A DNA stretch of 64,000 nucleotides from Balaenoptera acutorostrata (taxonomy: Eukaryota; Chordata; Mammalia; Artiodactyla; Balaenopteridae): positions 2,852,001-2,916,000 of the forward strand of contig NC_080075.1 of the NCBI RefSeq assembly GCF_949987535.1, given 5' to 3'. Positions 57,601 through 64,000 of this stretch are shown here, piece by piece (within the stretch, counting starts at the first letter, position 1; each line of letters begins with the position of its first letter). A program made the translations under genes and the position numbers. The notes under the pieces are model-generated. The model made no database searches, was not told the DNA's origin, and saw nothing but the letters and a program-made list of their open reading frames with translations.

Positions 57601-60005
57601 CGGTAAGACTGTCTTTGTTTACTCTCATGTCATTTTCAACAGTTATGTTCTTCTGTAGAGAAGGAAACAAAAGTAATTTCAAAACAACATCTCTCATTTC
57701 AATAACTAGCCAACTGCCTACCTAACAGGGTAAAACATGACTGCTTAAATTACAAGTATAAAACCATTTTCACGTTTAGACACATGCCTAACATTCTATA
57801 TGATACTGCAAGAAACAGTATTATAGGGCTTCCCTGGTGGCGCAGTGGTTGAGAATCTGCCTGCCAATGCAGGGTACACGGGTTCAAGCCCTGGTCTGGG
57901 AAGATCCCACATGCCGCGGAGCAACTGGGCCCGTGAGCCACAATTACTGAGCCTGCGCGTCTGGAGCCTGTGCTCCGCAACGAGAGAGGCCGCGATAGTG
58001 AGAGGCCCGCGCACCGCGATGAAGAGTGGCCCCCGCTCGCCGCAACTAGAGAAAACCCTTGCACAGAAACGAAGACCCAACACAGCCAAAAATAAATTAA
58101 AAAACAAACAAACAAAAAAAACAGTATTATAAAGACGCTAAGCTCTTCAAATTTTGGTTCAGCTTCATCTTAAAGACAGTGGTCATATGTCCTCAGTGCG
58201 ACAAGGACAGCTGTCCACACTGCTCAGCCCACACAGGAGGCATAAAGACCATTTCCAGGAGCAGCATCTTAACCTATGAACAAAACTGAAAATGAGGGAC
58301 CTTCTGGGGAGACCAGACAAAAGAAAACAAACAATGATAACAATTACTACATCCTGTCAAAAAGTTATCTAGAGTGTTACTATCATGATCAGATTAGCGG
58401 GCTGGAGGTCTCACCCTGTATATTACTCCCCATGTTTCCCTAACAGTGCTTCTTAAACTGAAGGCCACCACCCAGACTTGAATGGCCCTATGGACGGAAG
58501 CTGCATTCCCCTTCCTGATGATGGTCCTGGTAACAGCACACACCAGAACAAGCGGCCCCTCATGTCTGCACCAGTCCTTTCAGTGGCTCCCGGTCATCGT
58601 CCAACTATCCCTCTCTGCATCACCTCACTTTCCGATTTACTCTCAACAGAAAACATATGGCAGAAGGCATAGGAGCAGTTACGGACAGAGTTGGATTTAA
58701 GAAGGAAAATAAGGATGGAAAGGAGATTGTGGGCTCAACAATTCAGAAAGGCTTGGAAACATTTGTGTTTAAAACGGACAGAACAAATCCAATCAGCCCT
58801 CTGATAAATTGATCCCCGTTCTTTTTGTTCTTCAAGATTTAAAAGCACAAACTTTACTTCTTTTATCTCTTATACTGGACCACTCTTTATTATCAATTTT
58901 CACCTGTACTCACTCTGAAGAATGGGGAAACGCTAGGGATTCTCTTGGACAACATTCCTACAGAATCCATAGACACCTTAGTTAGGGAAGCACTGCCCCA
59001 GGACAGTGGTTCTCAAACTGTGGTCTCTGGACCAGCGGCAAGAACTCGTTAAAAATGGCAATTTCCAGGCCACACCCCAAACTACTGAATCGGAAACTCT
59101 GGATGTGGAGCCCAGCAGTGTGTGTTTTCACAAGCCCCGGGGTGACTGTGACCTACCTAAAAAGTTTGAGAACCACAGGTAAGAAAGGTAACTGACATCC
59201 CTAAAATAATCTACTTAGCAGGGCAGCTTGAGGAAACCAGAGAAAGAGTACCGAGGGGGAAAAACACAAGGAAAACAACAAAACACGCTACTTAAACCCC
59301 TCCAAAAGCTTTCAGTAATCCTCTACCACTTTAAACAAAACTCATCACTTCTTTGGTCTTATTTCTCTTCTGCTATCAGAGGCCACACCAGCTGAAAAAG
59401 AGCAAACGCTGCACTGAGAGCCAGTTCGCCTGTCTGCACCATCTACCGACGGTGTGACCTCACATTAGTAATGCCACTTCTCTGGGACTCAGTTTCCCCC
59501 TCTTTGAACGCGGTGAGAGTGGAGAACAGTCGATTTCTCCGATGCCCTCCAGTCCTGGCAGTCGGGGACCGCCACCCGTCATTTCCGTTCTTCTACGACC
59601 TACCCCTCTCTTCGGAGGCCCTTGCTTACATCCAGGCCGCGGGGGTCGCCTGGACTCCTCTTTCCGAGCCATCAGGACCCAAAAACGTAAGTCCTAACTC
59701 CCGGGAGTTCCTGATATTCTAAGGACATCTCTCTCCCGGACAGGGTAGTGAGGAGACCCGGCCGGTCCGAGCGGGGCGGAGAGAGGCTCGACCCAGCGGC
59801 AGGCGCGCCGGCGGCGGGTGTGTCCAGCGCCGCCGAGGACTCCCCGGGGCGAGCTCAAGTCCCAGCGCCTCCCCCAAGCAGGCCCGCCCGCCCCGGCGCG
59901 CCGCACCTGCTCCAGGGTGAGGAGAAGGAACTCCTGGGACAGCAGCTCCGGGTGCAGCAGCAGCTCCGAATCGGGGCAGCTGCGACCGCCCACATCCCCC
60001 GCCAT
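51611..60005 (-). CDS. C2orf49: C2orf49 / ashwin (spliced, four coding exons)
   Basis: On the - strand, 60005-59907, 57652-57486, 54421-54040 and 51667-51611 join to 705 nt, i.e. 234 residues plus TGA. Human ashwin has 232 as I recall. The product starts [10 protein letters not shown], contains [40 protein letters not shown] and [20 protein letters not shown], and ends [10 protein letters not shown]. All junctions are GT-AG with matching phases. Ashwin is a nuclear subunit of the human tRNA-splicing ligase complex with RTCB, DDX1, FAM98B and RTRAF; in Xenopus it was linked to cell survival and axial patterning. The sequence shows no enzyme motif. The N-terminal half is acidic/leucine-rich and the C-terminal half is serine-rich, basic and probably disordered, with basic clusters that could act as nuclear localisation signals. 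No break is seen. Confidence 0.96.
52325..52510 (+). mobile_element. MIR SINE
   Basis: It contains CACACAGACCTGGATTCAAA, then CCTCATCTGTGAAATGGGAA and CACAGGGTTGCTGAAAGGAG, the full MIR order. It lies in C2orf49 intron 3. Confidence 0.85.
52554..52981 (-). mobile_element. CHR SINE, long-bodied, with 13-bp target duplication
   Basis: This reverse copy has a T-rich tail at the left and GGCCACCAGGGAAGCCC at the right. The flanks GGGTCTGCTATTT at 52554-52566 and 52969-52981 are identical. It lies in C2orf49 intron 3. Confidence 0.95.
53067..53430 (+). mobile_element. MLT1-type ERVL-MaLR solo LTR
   Basis: It reads TGCTATGGACGGAATGTTTG, GGTGGGGCCTTTGGGAGGCG, CCATGTGAGGACACAGTGAA, then GGAAATAAATGTTTATTGTT and GAATGAACTAAA. 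This is a complete LTR pattern without internal genes. Confidence 0.82.
54040..54421 (-). CDS. C2orf49: C2orf49 coding exon 3
   Basis: It encodes the last base of codon 89 to residue 216 ([19 protein letters not shown]...KEEAEAEAA). The acceptor is CCGATTTCAG|GAGTAG and the donor is GCCGCG|GTGAGT, phase 0. The exon ends in a short hexanucleotide repeat coding for Glu-Ala pairs. This makes the protein two residues longer than human, and Ala stands where human has Met before NNLKPP. Confidence 0.95.
54817..55154 (+). mobile_element. CHR SINE with 12-bp target duplication
   Basis: The body starts at 54829. The flanks AAAACTATACTA at 54817-54828 and 55143-55154 are identical. It is the GATGAAGAGTGG long-tail subfamily, in C2orf49 intron 2, antisense to the gene. 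Confidence 0.95.
56690..57391 (+). mobile_element. L2 LINE 3' end
   Basis: It contains GGTGTCATCACTCTGCTCAA, CTCCGATGGCTTCTCGTCTC, and ends CAGTACCTGGTGCTCAATAA, the L2 3' terminus. It is antisense to C2orf49. The ORFs at 56915 and 57013 are remnants or chance. Confidence 0.75.
57486..57652 (-). CDS. C2orf49: C2orf49 coding exon 2
   Basis: It encodes residues 34-88 and two bases of codon 89 ([21 protein letters not shown]...KHETK). The acceptor is TTCTCTACAG|AAGAAC and the donor is AAAAG|GTACTT. It includes the conserved block [14 protein letters not shown]. Confidence 0.95.
57813..58131 (+). mobile_element. CHR SINE with 13-bp target duplication
   Basis: The body starts at 57826. The flanks AAACAGTATTATA at 57813-57825 and 58119-58131 are identical. 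It lies in C2orf49 intron 1, antisense to the gene. Confidence 0.95.
59004..59178. mobile_element. MER5A-like (hAT-Charlie) DNA element
   Basis: It starts CAGTGGTTCTCAAACTGTGG and ends TTTGAGAACCACAG, an inverted terminal pair, with GGCCACACCCCAAACTACTG inside. Confidence 0.8.
59907..60005 (-). CDS. C2orf49: C2orf49 coding exon 1
   Basis: It encodes residues 1-33 ([20 protein letters not shown]...LEQ). The donor is GAGCAG|GTGCGG, phase 0. Two ATGs lie back to back (60008-60006 and 60005-60003). I use the second because the family protein begins MAGDV; use of the first would add only one Met. A further in-frame ATG at 60041 would add a GC-rich leader unlike the family. Confidence 0.93.
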
Positions 60006-60060
60006 CATCGTCGCCAGGAGACCCCGGCCGGCTACCCACAAGGCCCCGCGAGGAAGCGCC

Positions 60061-60075
60061 CCGGAAGTGACGTCC
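60061..60075 (+). promoter_or_regulatory. ETS-CRE composite element CCGGAAGTGACGTCC
   Basis: An ETS/GABP core (CCGGAAGTG) runs directly into a CRE-like TGACGTC. It lies about 56 bp upstream of the C2orf49 ATG, close to the expected start of transcription. Confidence 0.7.
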
Positions 60076-60220
60076 CAGCCGGCGCGGCGGCCTCGGGTGC
60101 GTCGTCACTCTGGGTGCGCCGCCCGTCCCGTTCCGCCTCTCAGGGTCGGCTGGGGTGCCGAATGGGCTCTCGCCGGGGAATATCCGCGGGGGCGAAAGAA
60201 GTGAAAGGTCTTTCTGCCGA

Positions 60221-60239
60221 GGAAACGATTGGCGTTTCC
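60221..60239. promoter_or_regulatory. CCAAT box inside a 7-bp inverted repeat
   Basis: GGAAACG and CGTTTCC flank ATTGG, an inverted CCAAT core, making a perfect-arm palindrome. A second inverted CCAAT core lies at 60288-60292 and a direct one at 60333-60337. This is consistent with NF-Y binding. Confidence 0.6.
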
Positions 60240-60314
60240 AGTCTGGCGGGAAGAGACGGAAAGGCGAAGTTCACGGAGCGGTCCATGATTGGTCGCGCCC
60301 GGTCGCGCCTCCTG

Positions 60315-60322
60315 TGACGTCA
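60315..60322. promoter_or_regulatory. Palindromic CRE TGACGTCA
   Basis: It is an exact full CREB/ATF site, 310 bp upstream of the C2orf49 ATG and 10 bp from a CCAAT box at 60333-60337. Confidence 0.7.
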
Positions 60323-60499
60323 GGGGCAGAGACCAATGGGAGCCCCAGGACGGCCTCGCGGGAAGACGGCGCGGGAGGCAGATAGACGTTATCCCAAATA
60401 TGGCGTGGGTAGCGTCTCGGGTTTCTCTTTTTAACCGTTTTATTTGTTTCTTAATCCTCCTTCAATGTGATGTAAGGCCAGAGGGTTTAATTCCCTGAA

Positions 60500-60690
60500 A
60501 CCCCACCGCCTGGCACATAGTAGGCACTCAAGTATTTGTTCCCTGAAGTAATACTCGGATGAAACTGCTCAAACATGAAAATAACGGCTGAGAAGCGCTG
60601 GGGACACGGCCGCACTTTTGTTTAGCTTCCGCAGCTGTGAAACGGGAATGATAACGCCACCTCACAGTGTTGTGCGGTTGGAGCCAAAGC
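60500..60690 (+). mobile_element. L2/MIR fragments
   Basis: CCTGGCACATAGTAGGCACT at about 60509 is a MIR/L2 3' end. TTCCGCAGCTGTGAAACGGG at about 60627 looks like a second MIR piece. Confidence 0.5.
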
Positions 60691-60866
60691 AGGGAAAGTC
60701 CCTTCCCTGTTACCTCTATCTACCCGGACATTTGTTGTAGCCTGTTGACTGTCATCAGGGGAGAGAGGTGGCAGGACGGTGGTGTAGGTGGGGGGGAAAG
60801 AATTTGTAAGAGCCTGAAAATGTGGTTACCGGTTCTTGCTGTGTTCTTTCTCCCTGTGGTTTTCAG

Positions 60867-60917
60867 GACTTAACCTGAAGCCTCAAGCTCTTCATCAGCA
60901 AAAATGTTTTATGGCAG
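60867..60917 (+). other. Exon-like structure beyond the C2orf49 promoter
   Basis: A strong acceptor (CTCCCTGTGGTTTTCAG) and a consensus donor (GGCAG|GTGAGA) bracket 51 bp on the plus strand that contains two ATGs. It could be an internal exon of a divergent, probably noncoding transcript. No protein family is recognised. Confidence 0.3.
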
Positions 60918-61220
60918 GTGAGATCTGCGCTTTTTTTTTCTCCCGATATTTTCCAGTTTAAAGCTAAAAGTACTTCCCTGCTTAAAACTAAATCCATTAA
61001 GATAACTCTTGGTGCCTCTGAAACAAACATCTCAGGATAGAGGGAGCGTCCCCTGGGCAGAAGAAAAAATAATCAAGAGTCAGAAAGGAGGGAGTAGAAT
61101 TGGGTTCTAACACCGCTCCCTGCTCCAGGGAAGGAGAGACTATGCCTTTGGTAACGCCTGCCCCGGCTCCCTCCTGGGCAGAGGCTTGCAGAGTGGAGCC
61201 TCCGAGAACATGTGGTCTGC

Positions 61221-61300
61221 TGTGTTTTAATCAGAGTTTCTGATGTAGGAAGTAGGGCAGGGAGAATTTGCGTTTCTAACAAGTTCTAAGGTGATGTTTC
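61221..61300 (+). mobile_element. MER5A-like fragment
   Basis: GAATTTGCGTTTCTAACAAG and TTCTAAGGTGATGTT resemble the MER5A interior. Termini are missing. Confidence 0.4.
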
Positions 61301-61309
61301 AAATGTGTC

Positions 61310-61743
61310 CAGGCAGAAGGGCCGCCTCACAGAGATTCCTGCCACATCGAAGCAAGGAAGCTACAGGCATCCCGACCCTCAAGCCAGGCAGTTACCATGA
61401 TTAGAGGGGCCAGGCCTGTCAGCTCCAAAACCAAAAGACTGAAAACCAAACCCCAGAGTGGCCAAAGAGCATCTCAGAATCTATGTGGGGACCAGGGATG
61501 CGAGGACCTGACCTCTCCCACTTCTCCTCATCTCTGGCACTTAACAAATTCCCTAACCAGACACAGTCCTGAGAAGGGGGCCGGCCTCCACTGATAAGAT
61601 TATTGTCACTGCAGCCGACTGGGGGCTTAAAGTAGAAATAAAGCTCAGTTACAGAAAAAATTCCATTTGTTGCATATTTAAGTTTGTAGACTGAAGTTTA
61701 TTCCTGCTACAGTATTATCTATGAGTATTATATAGTAACCATA
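61310..61743. other. Unassigned intergenic DNA
   Basis: No repeat or gene is recognised. Confidence 0.4.
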
Positions 61744-62141
61744 AATGCTTAAGTTTTTTTTGTTTTTTAATTTAACTTTCCTTTTTTTTTTTTTTAAACT
61801 CTCTAGGAGTTAAGCCAGCATTTTATTTATTTATTTATTTTTGGCTGTGTTGGGTCTTCGGTTCGTGCGAGGGCTTTCTCCAGTTGCGGCAAGTGGGGGC
61901 CACTCTTCATCGCGGTGCGGGGGCCACTCTTCATCGCGGTGCGCGGGCCTTTCACCGTCGCGGCCTCTCTTGTTGCGGAGCACAGGCTCCAGACGCGCAG
62001 GCTCAGTAGTTGTGGCTCACGGGCCCAGTTGCTCCGCGGCATGTGGGATCTTCCCAGACCAGGGCTCGAACCCGTGTCCCCTGCGTTGGCAGGCAGACTC
62101 TCAACCACTGCGCCACCAGGGAAGCCCGATGCTTAAGTTTT
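61744..62141 (-). mobile_element. CHR SINE with extra 3' sequence inside its target duplication
   Basis: The SINE body (about 61822-62128, reverse) carries the 24-bp internal duplication (61895-61918, 61919-61942). The direct flanks ATGCTTAAGTTTT at 61744-61756 and 62129-62141 also enclose about 65 bp of non-SINE sequence beyond the SINE tail, including a second A-rich stretch. Confidence 0.9.
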
Positions 62142-62239
62142 ATTATGAAAATTTTCCCTTCACTCAAAGATCATGAGGGTTTCATTAACATTTTTATTTG
62201 GTGCCTGTAGTCGACAAGAACAAAGCTGAGGGAAACCAA

Positions 62240-62392
62240 CAAACACTGCCCTGCCTGGCATCATCACCTCACTGGGTTATGAGCTCCTCTGGGACAGGGT
62301 GCATATGTGTCCTTGGAATCTCTGCCCGGTCCCTAGCATGCGCAGCGCTTGTACTTAGGTACTCAGTAAGTGTCTACTGAATGAATAAATTG
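62240..62392 (+). mobile_element. L2 LINE 3' end
   Basis: It contains ATGAGCTCCTCTGGGACAGG and ends in CTCAGTAAGTGTCTACTGAA, TGAATAAAT, the L2 3' pattern. Confidence 0.7.
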
Positions 62393-62399
62393 TGAACAA

Positions 62400-63160
62400 G
62401 ATATAAACTGAGAACCTGGGGTGTTGATTCCTCTTGTTGGCAGTGTAATATTTAAGAGACTTATGTTATAAATATTTTATCAGATGTATTGTCAACTGTA
62501 TCTGAGCATCCATAAAATGCTTCAAAGTGAATATAACAAAAAACAGTTCACGTTTTGGACCGATGTTTTTAGCTATTTAGACCCACAGTTCTGCTATGTG
62601 TAAGTGAGGATATTAAGTTTTGGGAGTAGATAGCAACTATTAAAGTATTCGGTTGTACCTATTCAACGCTTAATCTATTAGACCATTTTTTTCAAACTCT
62701 GTAAAATACTCTAACATGTGTAGTATGGGCCCAAGGGATATTTAATAAATATAATAAATGAAGTTAATAATTCCTTTGAAAATATTACTTTGATCATTCA
62801 TAAATATGACCAATCAAAACAACATGAGAAATATTGAATTAGCCTGATGCAGATCTTTGCACATTTATGGAATAGTTACTTACATACAGCTGCCGGACAT
62901 ATGTGAAATAGACTCCTCAGAAAGTTCAGGAAGAACAAATGTTTCTAGATGGAATAATGAGCACATGTGGAGTTTGCCATTTTAAGAATCTTATGGCAAA
63001 TCCTTTCAAAAAGGAAATAATTATTTCTGAATTACCTCCTTTTACTCCCCTTTTTTGTTAACACGTTTGCACTCCTAGATTGTTTAAAGCAGAACACAAA
63101 TATTCCATAAACCATTCAACCAACAAAACTTAATTTTATGTATAAAAAATTTTATGATGT
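62400..63160. other. Unassigned AT-rich intergenic DNA
   Basis: No coding frame, repeat or RNA gene is recognised. Confidence 0.4.
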
Positions 63161-63164
63161 TATT

Positions 63165-63360
63165 GAGTTCTGGGTTCTTCTCCTTGCTCTTTTCTTCCAT
63201 GGAATTTGGGAGAAGCCTTTCACTTCTCTTTGCATCTGTGAATTCGCGTGTACAATGCAGAAATCAATAGTGCCTACTTCATAAGGATATGGAGAGGCTT
63301 AGATGAGATCACTGCCCTAAGCCCCTTAGCCCAATGTCCAGCTGGCAGTCAGTAGGTGTC
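63165..63360 (+). mobile_element. MIR SINE (probable)
   Basis: TTCACTTCTCTTTGCATCTG, TGCCTACTTCATAAGGATAT and a final CAGTCAGTAGGTGT follow the MIR order. Confidence 0.5.
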
Positions 63361-64000
63361 GCCTCTGCACCTAATCTCACGCCAGGCCATGGTAGAGCAC
63401 TGAAATGAAAAAGCGCAGAGTGGACTCTAGGCCCCGCTGGGCCAGTGATGAGCTGATGACCAGTCACATATCCTCCACAGGCCTGGGCCAAACGAGGAGA
63501 TGGCTGAACGTACTCCGGTGTTCTCCAGCTCCCTGGCTGCGCTAGACCCGGGAGTCCATTCATTGCCACTTGTCCTTGAAGCACACATAGTTGTACACTC
63601 TGGGAAACCCCTTCCCCGCCTGGAGGCTGGGCCAGTGATGCTGGATCCGCTGGGTCAGGGCTGAAGCACTGCCTGGGGCTGGGGCACGTGTGTGGCCACG
63701 AACTCCGAAGGGAAGGGCGTAAAAGGCCATAGAAGAGTAATTCCTGATGGTTCTTTATTTCCTTCACGTAACGTTTTTTTGGGGAGGGGTCATTTGTTTT
63801 TCTCCATTTGAAGCAGAAGACCACAGAGTAGAATCTGGTATGACTCCTGGTTCTGGAGGATGTTTTTATTCTGTAATCCCCAGGGGCTGGAGGAAAGCTG
63901 AGGTCACAGGGGACCTCTAAAGTCAGGGGAAATCATTGAGAAAATTGGGCTTTTTATAATTTATGCTGATAATTGAGCACTGACAGCTCTGGAGGGAGTT
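63361..64000. other. Unassigned intergenic DNA
   Basis: Nothing can be named. The minus-strand ORF at 63309-63824 has no family features. Confidence 0.4.

Larger units (their letters stand above)
57653..59906 (-). other. C2orf49 intron 1
   Basis: This is a 2.3-kb intron holding a CHR SINE at 57826 and a MER5A-like element at 59004. The block 58135-59000 is unassigned. Confidence 0.85.
59800..60410 (-). promoter_or_regulatory. C2orf49: CpG-island promoter of C2orf49, possibly bidirectional
   Basis: This GC- and CpG-rich block covers exon 1 and about 400 bp upstream. It has no TATA box near the start. It holds an ETS-CRE composite at 60061, a palindromic CRE at 60315, CCAAT boxes in both orientations at 60228, 60288 and 60333, and an ATGGCG core at 60400 resembling a YY1 site. 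Such promoters are usually housekeeping and often fire in both directions. The long ORF 59748-60317 across it is a GC artefact. Confidence 0.8.

Noticed and set aside
59748..60317. 189-codon plus-strand ORF over the C2orf49 promoter
   Set aside because: It is antisense to exon 1 in a CpG island, and composition explains the open frame.
61821..62128. SINE head considered as a tRNA gene
   Set aside because: It has box A/B-like parts from its tRNA ancestry but no cloverleaf with an acceptor stem, and it is flanked by target duplications.

Overview
This is a window of nuclear DNA from a mammal, very probably a whale. The main evidence is about 19 copies of the tRNA-derived CHR-type SINE of cetaceans and relatives (head motif CTTCCCTGGTGGCGCAGTGG, CAGCC-A-rich tail with AAAT repeats). 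The dominant young copies carry a tail that I associate from memory with baleen whales, so Mysticeti is my best guess but not proven. MIR, L2, L1, MLT2/MLT1 and Charlie/Tigger-type elements make up the older mammalian repeat background.

There are two protein-coding genes, pointing at each other. FHL2 lies on the + strand. It has a CpG-island promoter near 16.6-17.4 kb with two noncoding-exon splice donors and a perfect CArG box, then five coding exons between 27011 and 42058. These join in frame to 279 codons, and a polyadenylation signal follows at 42470. C2orf49 (ashwin) lies on the - strand. It has four coding exons between 60005 and 51611 that join to 234 codons, a probable long 3' UTR down to about 48.7 kb, and a CpG-island promoter at 59.8-60.4 kb with ETS-CRE, CRE and CCAAT motifs. 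This tail-to-tail order matches the human 2q12 locus as I recall it.

Region by region: 1-16 kb is intergenic or far upstream of FHL2 and holds ERV LTR-like pieces, MLT2, MER1-like and Tigger-like DNA elements, L1 3' ends and SINEs. 16.5-42.5 kb is FHL2 with large repeat-bearing introns. 42.6-48.7 kb lies between the gene ends and holds an RPL17 processed pseudogene and an old L1/HAL1-like element with three SINEs inserted in it. 48.7-60 kb is C2orf49. 60.4-64 kb lies beyond its promoter and probably approaches TGFBRAP1, which is not in the window.

FHL2 encodes a LIM-only adaptor and transcriptional cofactor of muscle and stress signalling. C2orf49 encodes a subunit of the nuclear RTCB tRNA-ligase complex. 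They share a neighbourhood, not a pathway. I see no bacterial-type, CRISPR or otherwise exotic system. The more interesting signals are regulatory motifs, two unexplained exon-like structures (42605-42934 minus and 60867-60917 plus), a SINE subfamily with an internal 24-bp duplication, and a SINE that seems to have carried 3' flanking sequence with it.
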